Positions 17,754 to 27,319 are shown, numbered from the stretch's first letter. The stretch is DNA of 64,000 nt from Candidatus Zixiibacteriota bacterium (GCA_040756055.1 JBFLZR010000004.1:186001-250000), one strand, 5' to 3'. Notes: generated from the letters alone by a model not told the origin. Numbers and translations: made by a program.

Positions 17754-19334
17754 ATGTCCGACGAAATTGATATCATCAAGATGCGGGCAGCCTTCGACGA
17801 AGTCACAGCCATAAATCGTCTTATCGAACGTCTCAGCCGAATCAACGAGATTAATCACATCATGTCGTTGATTATTGGCGAGTTGATACATCTTACCAGA
17901 GCTGACGAGGGTGTTATCAATCTGGTCTCTCCCCTCGCCGAAACGGATTTGGAGACAGTGGTGAGAAAGCGTCAGGATGATGCCGAGCCGGTTCCTTTCA
18001 AGGTGAGTGGCCAGATTTCCGGATGGGTGCTTAAGGAGGCCCGGACACTCAAGGTGGATGATCTGGATTCGGATCGGAGGTTTTCGGGGCTTTCTTCGGA
18101 CGGTGGCAAATATAAGTCACTGCTTTGTTGTCCGATGATGGCGCGGGGCGAGATAGTCGGTCTCACAACGTTGGTAAGGAGCGCCGACAGTGGAGCCTTT
18201 ACGGATGATCAAGCCCGTGTGGCGGGGATTATAGCCTCTCAGTCCGCACAGGTGTTGAGCAACGCGCTTTTGCTCAGGGAACTGGCGCGCAAAAATGAGC
18301 TTCTGCAATTATCGCAGAAGAAGCTCCAGGAAGAGAACCTGATGTTAAAGCACGAGGTGGGAACGGCTTTTGCGTTTGAGAGCATTATCGGTAAGTCCGA
18401 GCGGATGAAAAAAGCGCTGGCGCTGGCATCGAAAGCAAGCGGCAGCGAGGCTCCGGTGCTGATTCTGGGCGACACCGGAACCGGTAAGGAATTGATCGCC
18501 CGAGCGATACATTATAACAGTATTCGTAAAGACAAGTCGCTCGTAATCAAAAATTGCGGCGTTAAAACCGAATCGCTTTTGGAGTCGGAATTGTTCGGCC
18601 ACACCCGGGGCGCTTTTACCGGCGCGGATCGCAGTAAACCGGGGTTGTTTCGCGAGGCCGACGGCGGGACGATCTTTCTGGATGAGATTGGAGATGCTCC
18701 CCTATCAACGCAGGCGGCTATCCTGAGGGTGCTCGAGAATGGTGAGATCCGACCGGTGGGAGCCTCGAAAACCGAATATGTTGATGTCCGAATTATCTCA
18801 GCCACCAACCAGGATCTGGCCAGTCTCATAAAAGACGGGCGATTCAGGCAGGATTTGTACTACCGGCTGAATACTTTTACTATCGAGGTTCCTCCGCTCT
18901 CGCAACGCCGCGACGATATCCCCCTGCTGATAAATCATTTTCTGAAAAAACTTCGCATCAAACTCGGCTGTGAGAATCTGGGCATAACGCCCGAAGCTCT
19001 CGATTTTCTCAGCGGATGTCCGTGGCCGGGCAATGTAAGGCAGCTTGAAAACGAGATTGAGCGGGCGGCAGTCGTGTGTGACACTGACGGTGTAATCGAT
19101 GTAGCCGACCTCTCCCCCGAGTTGATTCGCAGCAGGGGTGACAATCCCGATGTTAAAGGATACACCGGAAATCTTCGCGACATAACTGAGAAGATCGAGC
19201 GGGATATTATTGAATCGACGTTGACCGAAAACCGAGGGAACATACTGAAAAGTTCACGGCTGCTCGGTCTCACTCGCAAGGGGCTTAAGGATAAGATGGC
19301 GCGCTACGGGATCACCGTCGACAACACCGAGTGA
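17754..19334 (+). CDS. sigma-54-dependent transcriptional activator (GAF-AAA+-Fis)
   Basis: Activates promoters read by sigma-54 RNA polymerase. 526 aa. The N-terminal GAF sensor spans about residues 20-175, and a coiled-coil linker KNELLQLSQKKLQEENLMLK follows. The AAA+ domain has Walker A GDTGTGKE (about 239-246), the sigma-54 contact loop GAFTGA (about 286-291) and Walker B GGTIFLDEIGD. A Fis-type helix-turn-helix closes the protein (GNILKSSRLLGLTRKGLKDK). It has no receiver domain, so it is probably switched by ligand binding to the GAF rather than by phosphorylation. Targets are unknown; I saw no clear sigma-54 promoter in the window. Confidence 0.92.
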   Translation: MSDEIDIIKMRAAFDEVTAINRLIERLSRINEINHIMSLIIGELIHLTRADEGVINLVSPLAETDLETVVRKRQDDAEPVPFKVSGQISGWVLKEARTLKVDDLDSDRRFSGLSSDGGKYKSLLCCPMMARGEIVGLTTLVRSADSGAFTDDQARVAGIIASQSAQVLSNALLLRELARKNELLQLSQKKLQEENLMLKHEVGTAFAFESIIGKSERMKKALALASKASGSEAPVLILGDTGTGKELIARAIHYNSIRKDKSLVIKNCGVKTESLLESELFGHTRGAFTGADRSKPGLFREADGGTIFLDEIGDAPLSTQAAILRVLENGEIRPVGASKTEYVDVRIISATNQDLASLIKDGRFRQDLYYRLNTFTIEVPPLSQRRDDIPLLINHFLKKLRIKLGCENLGITPEALDFLSGCPWPGNVRQLENEIERAAVVCDTDGVIDVADLSPELIRSRGDNPDVKGYTGNLRDITEKIERDIIESTLTENRGNILKSSRLLGLTRKGLKDKMARYGITVDNTE

Positions 19335-19353
19335 CCTATATCAAACCACCCAA

Positions 19354-21957
19354 TCAGGCGGCTTCCGCAAGTAATTTCTGAAAATCAGGACGGTGACGCA
19401 GCGGCTCCCACAGGGGGTCGAGCCGAAGGTATGGCGCTGAGACAAAGCCCGGTATGGAGAGCAGGAAATGCAATTGCTCCACAGCGGCATCAAATTGCTC
19501 AAATATCACCAGGACTTCGGCAAGGTTCAACACCAGGAAGGGAGCATCGAAAGCCTCTTTTGATGTAGGCAACAGTTCGATGGCCTTCTGTGAGTGCCGC
19601 ATGGCGGCATCTTTGTCCCCCAGGTATGCCAAGGCGAGCCCGAGTGAACTTTCAAAACCGGCATCCAGCGGTTGAGTGGTCAGTCTTTGCTCGTAAACCG
19701 CTCGGGCCGAATCGGCATAGATTCGCATGAGGTTTTGTTGGCCGAGCAGGCGATACAGTTGCGCTTGCTGGAGATGGAAAGCGGCTGTGTCTGAGCCGCT
19801 ATGAATTTCGCTCAGGATTTTTCGCGGATCTTTCTCGACAATTCGAGCCAACCACCAGTAGAACTTAGAGCGTGACAGGTCGGCGCGTCCCTCCGACTGC
19901 TGGAGAATCGCCCGTGCCCTGGCAGTGTCGCCGTCTTTGAAAACGTGGAGCCAGGCCCGGTATATGTAAGGCAGGGGCCAATCGGGGGCCAGCGCTACGG
20001 TACGCCGGAGATATTGTTCGGCCTGGTCGTATTGCCTGAGCATACCATAGGTGAGGCCAACATCGAACGCCTTCAGATGCGAACGCGGGTCGAGTTCCAG
20101 CGCCCTGGCGAAATTCTCGACTGATGCGGACATGTTTCCCTGCCTTCGCTGCACGGCGGCTATGGCGTTGAGAAGCTCCGCGTTGTTCGGCTGGCTGGCC
20201 AGAGCCAGATCAAACTCTCTGAGCGCGCTCTGATAATCTCGCCCACAGTGATAGTAGCAATAACCGAGGGCGAGGTGGCCTTCCACAAGATCCGGCTGGA
20301 GCTCAAGAGCTTTGTTCGCCGCCTGGAGCGCCAGCTGTCTGCGAGTGTCATTATGATCGAAATATTCCCAGTACATCGATGCATGCCCGCGCGCAAGCAT
20401 GGCGTAAGCTTCGGCGAAATTGGAGTCCCTTTCGATCGCCTGCTGATACAGGTCGGTAGCTATTTCGATGTCGCGGCGGTCCCAGCTCCGGTTGAAGTAG
20501 TCGTTACCCCGAAGGTACAGGTCGTATGCTTCGAGATCTCGCGTGGGAATCCGGGTGAGTCGCTGCTGCTGAGTAACCGGCACTGCGATTTTAAGAGCGC
20601 GGGTAACATTGTTGGCGATGTCGGACTGAAGGTCGAAAATCTTTTCCAGCACTCGAACGTAAGAATCGGCCCAGACACTCGAGCCATCGGATACTCTGAC
20701 CAGTTCGGCATTGATGCGCACGTGGCTTACGGTGGCGCCTTTTTCCCACAGAATAGTACCGGTGAGAAGGTAGGTGGCTCCGAGTTCAGCCCCGATTGCC
20801 TGCGGATTCTTTTTGCTCTCCCGGTAAAGCATCGAACTGGCGCGGGAGATGACACTCAGATTGCCGGATCTGGCGAGATGGGTGGTGATAGCATCGGTAA
20901 TACCATCGGCGAAATATTCATCTTCAGCCGGACCGAGGTTGATAAACGGCATCACCGCCAGAGTTTCCCTTTCCGGTGTGGTGATTCCAAGCGGGTCAAA
21001 TCGGAGTTGAATGATTGCGGCGACGGCGATTAAAATCAGGATGATAGAGCCATACCACGCCACTGTTGGCCGTCGTCGCGAGACTCCATGAGATGATGAT
21101 GCCTGGTCCCCCTGTACCTCCCTGAGTCTTGCGAGGACTTCTGAAACCTCACGGGGTCGTTTTTTCGGGTCTTTCTCAAGCAGGGCAGCAACGAGCTTCT
21201 CTACCTCGGGTAAAATATCGGGGCATAGATTCCGAACGGGCACAGGATCTTCATTGGCAATTGAATAGATGATGGACGCCTCATAGTCGCCGGTGAAGGG
21301 CAGCTCGCCGGTCAGCATCTGATACCAGGTGACTCCGAGTGAGAACAGGTCGGATGAGACTGATGGCGCTTCGCCGCGCACCTGCTCCGGAGACATGTAA
21401 GCGAGTGTCCCCGAAGTCAATTCCGTGTCGGAGGCACCGGAGAGGTGCGGGGTGTGAGCCAGTCCGAAATCGACAAGTTTGGCGCGACCGTTTTCATCGA
21501 GAAGAATATTTGCCGGTTTGATATCACGGTGCACGATTCCGTGGCGGTGAGCTTCGGATAAGCCATCGCAGATATCGGCAACTATGACTGTTGCCGTTTT
21601 TAGAGGCAAAGCCCCGTCGGCCAGCATCGACCGGAGGCTACCTCCTCCGATATATTCCATTGCGATGAAAGGGCGGCCGTTATACTCGGACACCTCGAAG
21701 ATGGTGACGATATTGAAGTGTTTGAGGGCAGCGGCAGCCCGTGCCTCGCGTACGAATCTGTCGCGCGCCGACTGGTCGGCGGCAAGACTCGTCTTCATGA
21801 ATTTCAGGGCTACCTGACGCTCGAGACCAGCGTCTTGAGCCAGGTAGACCTCACCCATCGCGCCGCTGCCGATTTTGCTGAGAATTTTGTAGTGGTTGAT
21901 CCGTGTACCGGCGGCGATGGTTGATTCCGACTCGAAAGAACTGTCCGGGCTCACCAT
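19354..21957 (-). CDS. membrane Ser/Thr protein kinase with FlgO/TolB-like and TPR domains
   Basis: About 867 aa. The N-terminal Hanks-type kinase is complete: P-loop GSGAMGEVYLA, Lys52 in VALKFMK, catalytic HRDIKPANILL (Asp145), DFGLA (Asp163) and SPEQ. A transmembrane helix follows (YGSIILILIAVAAIIQL). Next is an extracytoplasmic domain beginning ETLAVMPFINLGPAEDEYFA, typical of FlgO/adenylate-cyclase-associated TolB-like modules, and then a string of TPRs to the C-terminus. A GGGAGG lies just upstream of ATGATGGTG (21960-21952), so any of these may be the start. It is convergent with the NtrC-type activator, 19 nt apart. Substrates are unknown. Confidence 0.9.
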   Translation of the reverse strand: MVSPDSSFESESTIAAGTRINHYKILSKIGSGAMGEVYLAQDAGLERQVALKFMKTSLAADQSARDRFVREARAAAALKHFNIVTIFEVSEYNGRPFIAMEYIGGGSLRSMLADGALPLKTATVIVADICDGLSEAHRHGIVHRDIKPANILLDENGRAKLVDFGLAHTPHLSGASDTELTSGTLAYMSPEQVRGEAPSVSSDLFSLGVTWYQMLTGELPFTGDYEASIIYSIANEDPVPVRNLCPDILPEVEKLVAALLEKDPKKRPREVSEVLARLREVQGDQASSSHGVSRRRPTVAWYGSIILILIAVAAIIQLRFDPLGITTPERETLAVMPFINLGPAEDEYFADGITDAITTHLARSGNLSVISRASSMLYRESKKNPQAIGAELGATYLLTGTILWEKGATVSHVRINAELVRVSDGSSVWADSYVRVLEKIFDLQSDIANNVTRALKIAVPVTQQQRLTRIPTRDLEAYDLYLRGNDYFNRSWDRRDIEIATDLYQQAIERDSNFAEAYAMLARGHASMYWEYFDHNDTRRQLALQAANKALELQPDLVEGHLALGYCYYHCGRDYQSALREFDLALASQPNNAELLNAIAAVQRRQGNMSASVENFARALELDPRSHLKAFDVGLTYGMLRQYDQAEQYLRRTVALAPDWPLPYIYRAWLHVFKDGDTARARAILQQSEGRADLSRSKFYWWLARIVEKDPRKILSEIHSGSDTAAFHLQQAQLYRLLGQQNLMRIYADSARAVYEQRLTTQPLDAGFESSLGLALAYLGDKDAAMRHSQKAIELLPTSKEAFDAPFLVLNLAEVLVIFEQFDAAVEQLHFLLSIPGFVSAPYLRLDPLWEPLRHRPDFQKLLAEAA

Positions 21958-21996
21958 CATACCTCCCACTCACGAGAGTTCGGATGTTATACCTGT

Positions 21997-22024
21997 AATG
22001 TATGGTTGTTATGCTTTCTGTCAA
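21997..22024 (-). promoter_or_regulatory. candidate promoter for the Ser/Thr kinase gene
   Basis: On the minus strand TTGACA (22024-22019), 16 nt, TACATT (22002-21997). Confidence 0.4.
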
Positions 22025-22104
22025 GGGGGTTTGTATATCAGTAGTCCAGGCGGTTGTACGCGGAGAAGGGCCAGTAATTCGACGAACCCACCCGGTGATC
22101 CGAC

Positions 22105-22132
22105 TTGACGGTTTGGGCAAAAAGACTATATT
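22105..22132 (+). promoter_or_regulatory. candidate promoter for the papain-like protease gene
   Basis: TTGACG, 16 nt, TATATT, with a leader of about 90 nt to ATG 22229. Confidence 0.45.
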
Positions 22133-22228
22133 AAGATTAATATCATAAACAGCAGCCCATTATCGAGGGTACACGCCGCCGGCCAATTGGACGGCTCGTC
22201 AACTGGCATGAATCAAAAGGATAATCAA

Positions 22229-24061
22229 ATGAACAGAGGAATAATTTCGTTTCTGGCGATGATAATGTTTGGATTACCGTCCTTCTCTTTGTCGCAGACG
22301 ACGACTCAACAAATCGATTCTCTGCGAAAAGTCGGCGAGCGGGAAGGATGGACTTTCACGGTGGGCATGACCGATGCCTCCCGATATTCGCTGGAACAGT
22401 TGTGCGGCATGAAGAAGCCGGATCAGTTGCCGACCGGCACGAGCGTGATGCCAGCTCTGACCTCGAGCGCGATGAATTTCCCTTCTTATTTCGACTGGCG
22501 GGAACTTGGCGGCGTTACTCCTATCAGGAACCAGGGAAGTTGCGGGAGTTGCTGGGCATTCGCTACTGTAGGCGCGCTTGAATGCAATCTGAAAATTCGT
22601 GATGGTATCACGGTTGATCTTTCCGAGCAATGGCTGGTGAGCTGCAACAATTCGGGCTTCGGTTGTGATGGCGGCTGGTGGGCGCACGACTATCATCTGC
22701 CGCTATCTCACCCCGAGGTAAGATTTGATGACTGTGGCGACAACGCTCCGGTTTTTGAAGCGGATTTCCCGTACACCGCATCCGATGATCCGTGCGACTG
22801 CCCTTATCCCCACCAGTACGATCTATGTATCAACGACTGGGGCTATATCTCAGAAGAGTTGATAGTCGCGCCGGTCGATGATATAAAGCGCGCCATAATG
22901 ATGTACGGGCCGGTCAGTGTGAGTGTGTATGTGAACGCGGCGTTTCAAAACTACACCGGGGGAGTCTTTAACGCCTGCTCCGACGAAGAAATCAATCACG
23001 CCATCGTGCTGGTTGGCTGGGATGACACTCTGGGGGCAAACGGTTGCTGGATTCTTCGAAACTCATGGGGGACCAACTGGGGTGAGAACGGTTACATGTA
23101 TATTGAATACGGCTGTTCCCGTGTCGGTTACGGCGCTTGTTATGTCGACTGTGGTCTGCCAAGCTCGATGGATTTCTGGGGCGACAGTCTCTATGGCTAC
23201 GTACCACACACTGTCAATTTCGAAGCTTATTATCCCGACCCGGTGGATACGTGGTCATGGAGTTTCGGCGACGGCGGAACCGACAACGTTGAGTCGCCCG
23301 GACACACTTACAACGAGAGAGGCTCTTTTGATGTAACCCTGGAAGTTGTCTCCGGAGGAGAATTACATTCCGTGACAAAAGAGATGTATATCGTAGCCAT
23401 AGCCGATACGCTGAAAACCACAAGTGAAGCGGGCCTACCCGGCGAGCAGGTGGTGCTCACGCTTTCCACGTTCAATTCAGCGCCGACCGAGTACTTCAAA
23501 ATACCGGTCGAGTTTGCCAATGATTTCAATTTGAGATATGATTCATTTTCGACTGTCGGATGCCGGACAGATTATTTCGAAAGACAGGATTATCTTCACT
23601 ACGATATTTGGTTTGGAAGGCGGTTCACGCTCAGGCTGATTTCCTCTCAAACAGAGACATCACCTGACTTACCCGTCGGCGAGGGTCCCATCGTGAAGCT
23701 GTTTTTCACCATTCCGGTCACGGCTATTGAGGGCAACACGGCGGCGATCCTCATTGACGGTTATGACGCTTATCTGCCTCAGTATTCAGGCGATTGGGCT
23801 ACTTACACCGTCCCTGCCATCTCCGGGAGCATAATAGTTAGCGACTACTGTTGTTCTCTGAGAGGCGATATCGATCACAGCGGCAGCCTTGACGGTCTTG
23901 ACATAACGTACTTTGTCAATTGGATGTGGAAGTCCAGTCCGGAGCTTCCATGCGAGGATGAAGCCGAAGTCAATGGCGACGGCGCGGTTGATCCATTGGA
24001 TCTGACATACCTCGTGGACTACTTCTGGAAGAGCGGACCCGCGCCTGTTTCTTGTGAGTAA
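22229..24061 (+). CDS. secreted papain-like (C1A) cysteine protease with PKD, cohesin-like and dockerin-like modules
   Basis: About 610 aa. A signal peptide (MNRGIISFLAMIMFGLPSFS) and a short propeptide are followed by a C1A peptidase. The oxyanion Gln and Cys108 are in NQGSCGSCWAFA, His257 in INHAIVLVGWDD and Asn278 in LRNSWGTNWGENGY, so the active site is complete. Next come a PKD domain (WSWSFGDGGT...GHTY), a region resembling a type I cohesin (GLPGEQVVLTL...LRYDSF...GPIVKLFFTIPV), and a C-terminal dockerin-like pair of EF-hand repeats (GDIDHSGSLDGLDITYFVNW and VNGDGAVDPLDLTYLVDY) ending WKSGPAPVSCE. ATG 22229 follows AAGG. It is probably an extracellular degradative enzyme. Confidence 0.88.
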   Translation: MNRGIISFLAMIMFGLPSFSLSQTTTQQIDSLRKVGEREGWTFTVGMTDASRYSLEQLCGMKKPDQLPTGTSVMPALTSSAMNFPSYFDWRELGGVTPIRNQGSCGSCWAFATVGALECNLKIRDGITVDLSEQWLVSCNNSGFGCDGGWWAHDYHLPLSHPEVRFDDCGDNAPVFEADFPYTASDDPCDCPYPHQYDLCINDWGYISEELIVAPVDDIKRAIMMYGPVSVSVYVNAAFQNYTGGVFNACSDEEINHAIVLVGWDDTLGANGCWILRNSWGTNWGENGYMYIEYGCSRVGYGACYVDCGLPSSMDFWGDSLYGYVPHTVNFEAYYPDPVDTWSWSFGDGGTDNVESPGHTYNERGSFDVTLEVVSGGELHSVTKEMYIVAIADTLKTTSEAGLPGEQVVLTLSTFNSAPTEYFKIPVEFANDFNLRYDSFSTVGCRTDYFERQDYLHYDIWFGRRFTLRLISSQTETSPDLPVGEGPIVKLFFTIPVTAIEGNTAAILIDGYDAYLPQYSGDWATYTVPAISGSIIVSDYCCSLRGDIDHSGSLDGLDITYFVNWMWKSSPELPCEDEAEVNGDGAVDPLDLTYLVDYFWKSGPAPVSCE

Positions 24062-24070
24062 GTGATGAAT

Positions 24071-24102
24071 GCGGGTGGCTGACAAGGACACCTGCCACCC
24101 GC
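24071..24102. other. hairpin between convergent genes
   Basis: Perfect 9-bp arms GCGGGTGGC / GCCACCCGC with a 14-nt loop, between the protease and the DUF4328 gene. No T-run on either side, so at most a weak or factor-dependent terminator. Confidence 0.4.
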
Positions 24103-24129
24103 AAATCCCACGCATCCCAAAAGCTACTT

Positions 24130-24834
24130 TCAGGGGCTCAGTGTTACCGGCCTTACTTTCGACATTTGCATTTCGCAAATCTTCGTTATCAAGAGCAGGG
24201 CGACAATATAGGCAGGGATTTCAATGATGTCTCCGGCAAAAATCCACGCGGAGGACTCATACAGGTCTTCAAGGGCCTCGGCTCGCATCGACTTTCGGAA
24301 CGCCAGTTGCCCAACAAAACCGGAGATAAGCCACAATGCCCACCAGAGCTGCACGAAACGAACAGATTTCTTCTCGCTGATATTGACCGATGGGTTTTCG
24401 CTGACGCGATAGATTTCCTCCATGACATACATCGGCTTGATAATGTTGGCTATGGGTACGAAATACCAGCCCACCGCCCATCCCGGCGTGTATTTCATAC
24501 CTCTCCCCCCAAGCGCGTGGGCGTTATAGTTGGCCCGGTAGGTCCAGATCGAAAATACGACGGCCGTTGCGATAAAGAGAACAATCTGGAGAAGCCCGAT
24601 AAGCCCTTGCCTGAGGTCATTGATCTCTGCCGCTTCATCAGATATCTCGTATCCGTTTATTGCGTCGTCCAGAAGCTGTAGTTCCAGCCATCCGGACCAA
24701 ATACCGATTACGAGCAACAGGATGCCTGCGTAGAGCATAGCCTTAAGTGTCCATGTCAGGCTGGTCGGGTCTTTGAAGGCGGCAGTCGGCCCCGCCGGTT
24801 GGTTTATTGAGGCGCTGTTGGCTATCTCGGGCAT
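24130..24834 (-). CDS. DUF4328 membrane protein
   Basis: A 234-aa protein with four hydrophobic segments. The first is LKAMLYAGILLLVIGIWSGW, followed by LIGLLQIVLFIATAVVFSIW. The family signature is visible after the second segment: TYRANYNAHALGGRG, then YTPGWAVGWYFVPIANIIKP. This matches DUF4328 proteins, whose function is unknown. It lies between the papain-like protease and the VWA protein and is convergent with the former. No partner is suggested by context. Confidence 0.8.
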   Translation of the reverse strand: MPEIANSASINQPAGPTAAFKDPTSLTWTLKAMLYAGILLLVIGIWSGWLELQLLDDAINGYEISDEAAEINDLRQGLIGLLQIVLFIATAVVFSIWTYRANYNAHALGGRGMKYTPGWAVGWYFVPIANIIKPMYVMEEIYRVSENPSVNISEKKSVRFVQLWWALWLISGFVGQLAFRKSMRAEALEDLYESSAWIFAGDIIEIPAYIVALLLITKICEMQMSKVRPVTLSP

Positions 24835-24965
24835 AATTCCCTCCGCGTGTTTAAATGGATGCTAGCCAAATAGAATAGCCCGTTGCAGGGGCCGTCAACA
24901 ATAATAGTCTGTCGGCAGATGAAGACATCTATCGCCCACTGATAATGACAGAGGACAAGGTAGAA

Positions 24966-24992
24966 ACGGCGGGATTGTGTAAATCCCGCCGT
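24966..24992 (-). terminator. terminator of the VWA-protein gene
   Basis: Perfect 11-bp arms ACGGCGGGATT / AATCCCGCCGT with a 5-nt loop. On the minus strand it is followed by TTCTA. It lies just after the stop of the VWA gene. Confidence 0.7.
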
Positions 24993-25017
24993 GTGGTTCA
25001 GGGCACATATTACGTGG

Positions 25018-26574
25018 TTAATAGATGCCCAATTCTTTCAGGGTAGCCGGGCCGGCGATACCATCGGCTTTGAGCTTCGACGCCGACTGGAATTTCTTGA
25101 CGGCATCGGAAACATCGCTCGTGAAGTTGCCGTCAACCGGGCCACTGTAGAAGCCGCGATCGGCCAGCGCCTGCTGAAGCTGTTTGACTTCAAAGCCGCT
25201 ATCGCCCATCTGCTGGACATACTGGGTACGTCCGCCCTGCTGCGATTCGGCCAGACGCGATTTCTGCTTCTTGAGGTAGCCGGACTTGAATTCGTTGTCG
25301 ACTTCCGCCATCGCCATCTGGTCAGCCTCCATCTCCAGCGCCTCGAGCTTCTTGTCGATCATGGGGGCGGCAAGGACGGTGTTTTTCTGGACCAACTCGT
25401 CTTTGAGGACAGCAATATTCTTTTTGGCTTCCTCCACCTTGCCAGCCTCGTACAGACGGATCTGCTTTTCGTGGAAGTTGTCAGCCTCGACCAGGGTAGC
25501 CTCGACCGTGATATCGCTCTTCTGCGAGTTACGGACCTTGTCGATATCGGGCGTAACCTCGACATCAATCACTTTCGAGAATGTGCGGGGAGCTTTCTCG
25601 GCAACATCGGTGTACTCCAGCTCCAGCGTGCCGATGTTAGCTCTTCCCCTGTCGTGCGGGTCGAGATCGATGCGCAACACGAGCGACATTTTCTCGCCAC
25701 CATAGACACTGCCGAGGTCAACGACAACATCGGAATCTCGGCGATCGTTGAGATAGCCGAACACCTCGACATTGCGCACACCGCGGGAAGGCCTGAAAAT
25801 AGCGCGGACATCGGAGGCCACCGTGGCGAAAATGGTACCCATCTCCTGCGCGAAGATATCGCGCATCTGGTTGGGATGTTCGACGAAGTAGTAGTTGCCG
25901 CCGCCGTGCTGGGCGATCATCTGCATGAGGTCTTCGTTGTAATCCAGGCCGAGTCCAATTGTAGAGATGGTGATGCCTTTGCGCCGGGCATCGCGAACCA
26001 TGCGCATAATCCGGTTGTGGTCAGTCACGCCTCTGTTGGCGAGACCATCGGACAGAAGCAGCACGCGGTCGATGCCGCCATCGGACATGCTGTAGAAGAC
26101 CTCGTTCACACCCTCCATCATGCCGCCGGTGAGATTGGTCGCCCCCCGCGGATACAGATCGGCGATCCGTTGTTTAATCTGGCGGGTAGAGCGGACCGGC
26201 TGGGACGGCCAGAGGACATTGATGCGGTCATCATATTCGACTACGGCGAGTTTGTCGGCCGGGTTGAGCTGGTCGACAACGAACATGGCGGATTTCTTGG
26301 CGTAATCCATCTTGCCGTGATCAGCCATAGAGCCGGAACGGTCGATCACCATCGCCAGGCTCAGGTCGGGGCGATCATCGCGGCGGATTATTTCAATAGT
26401 CGGGACATCGAACTGAACCACAACATAGACCGTCCCGGTGTGGTCGGCGAGGATTGCCGGGCAGTCGATTTCTACCGACGGTTTGAGCGTCACAGCCTTG
26501 GCCGAGATGGCCCCGGTGGCGAGCAGCAGGCTGGCCGCCAACGCTAACAGTTTGATGTTCTGGAGCTTACGCAT
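25018..26574 (-). CDS. secreted VWA-domain protein with C-terminal peptidoglycan-binding domain
   Basis: 518 aa with signal peptide (MRKLQNIKLLALAASLLLATG). After a beta domain comes a von Willebrand factor A domain with the metal-ion-dependent adhesion site D-R-S-G-S in LAMVIDRSGSMAD, followed by GATNLTGGM and LLLSDGLANRG. A beta-rich linker and a charged helical stretch follow. The C-terminus is a PG_binding_1 repeat (GDSGFEVKQLQQALADRGFY...VDGNFTSDVSDAVKKFQ...ADGIAGPATLKELG), which normally binds peptidoglycan. An AGAGG site precedes the ATG by 8 nt. It is likely periplasmic, anchored to the cell wall, and involved in binding or envelope assembly. Confidence 0.88.
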   Translation of the reverse strand: MRKLQNIKLLALAASLLLATGAISAKAVTLKPSVEIDCPAILADHTGTVYVVVQFDVPTIEIIRRDDRPDLSLAMVIDRSGSMADHGKMDYAKKSAMFVVDQLNPADKLAVVEYDDRINVLWPSQPVRSTRQIKQRIADLYPRGATNLTGGMMEGVNEVFYSMSDGGIDRVLLLSDGLANRGVTDHNRIMRMVRDARRKGITISTIGLGLDYNEDLMQMIAQHGGGNYYFVEHPNQMRDIFAQEMGTIFATVASDVRAIFRPSRGVRNVEVFGYLNDRRDSDVVVDLGSVYGGEKMSLVLRIDLDPHDRGRANIGTLELEYTDVAEKAPRTFSKVIDVEVTPDIDKVRNSQKSDITVEATLVEADNFHEKQIRLYEAGKVEEAKKNIAVLKDELVQKNTVLAAPMIDKKLEALEMEADQMAMAEVDNEFKSGYLKKQKSRLAESQQGGRTQYVQQMGDSGFEVKQLQQALADRGFYSGPVDGNFTSDVSDAVKKFQSASKLKADGIAGPATLKELGIY

Positions 26575-26667
26575 TCTGGATACCTCTTTCTTTCCGGCGT
26601 TAATTCATGTGTTCTATGAGAGTTACAGACGGTCCGGAGAAATCTTCCCGGAAAAATCAATCCCGGA

Positions 26668-26689
26668 GGGGTTCAAAATTTTGAACCCC
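26668..26689. repeat. 22-bp perfect palindrome
   Basis: GGGGTTCAAAA followed by its exact reverse complement, in the 745-nt gap between the VWA gene and the gene at 27320. It could be an operator or a transcript hairpin. Confidence 0.5.
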
Positions 26690-26767
26690 TACAAAGTGAG
26701 TGTCAGGCCCAACCGACTTTGAGTCTGCCACCCGGACGCGGTCAGGTTAACAGCAGAGTCGCGAGGT

Positions 26768-26799
26768 GGCAGGAGTCTAAGAAGGCTCCTGCCCTACGC
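26768..26799. repeat. intergenic inverted repeat ending GCCCTACGC, copy 1
   Basis: GGCAGGAG / CTCCTGCC arms with a loop containing AAGAA, followed by CTACGC. It has the same architecture as 26973-27002. Confidence 0.5.
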
Positions 26800-26972
26800 T
26801 TACTTTGTCCCCGGGTAATCCGGAATTGGGTTTGTTTCGTTATTTTTAAGTGGGACCCGAAACGCGTTTTTTCCTCCTAACCTGTTTTCCGGGATGTGAT
26901 TATCCCCTCTAAGTAAAGCCATTTGGATGCACAAATTATCAGCTCCTCCGGCGCAAGGCACGGTGGTGCGAT

Positions 26973-27002
26973 GGCGGGGTCGAAGACGGACCCGCCCTAC
27001 GC
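26973..27002. repeat. intergenic inverted repeat ending GCCCTACGC, copy 2
   Basis: GGCGGG / CCCGCC arms with loop GTCGAAGACGGA, followed by CTACGC. No gene is seen in the rest of 26575-27319. Confidence 0.5.
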
Positions 27003-27319
27003 TGGTAACATTTTGGTTCATACTTTCGGTGTGGCAGATGTATTTACCGTCAAGGTTGTAGTGAAATTGTGGAAAGTTGCTATTCGACCGCACGGACATC
27101 TTGGTGTTGACAATCAGCTTTCTATCTTCGTCATTTAATTGAAGATGCCAGCGCGGAGGGATTGCCTTGGACAGTTACCAATCATGACGAGAGGATCCCA
27201 ACGCAAGCATTGGGTTACCGGATTCAACTATGTGGAGCGCGTCTGTGAATTATATCCGTAAAGACGCTCCTTGTGAGCGTTCCGGTAAAAACATATAAAT
27301 TAGAGGCGTTGAATTTGCT

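Noticed and set aside
24991-26547. 518-codon open frame on the plus strand opposite the VWA gene
   Set aside because: The minus-strand protein has clear VWA and peptidoglycan-binding motifs and a signal peptide; the plus frame shows no motif and is an effect of codon bias.
26950-26970. Sigma-54 promoter-like GGCAC...GC
   Set aside because: Spacing between GG and GC is 9 instead of 10 nt, and no gene start fits.
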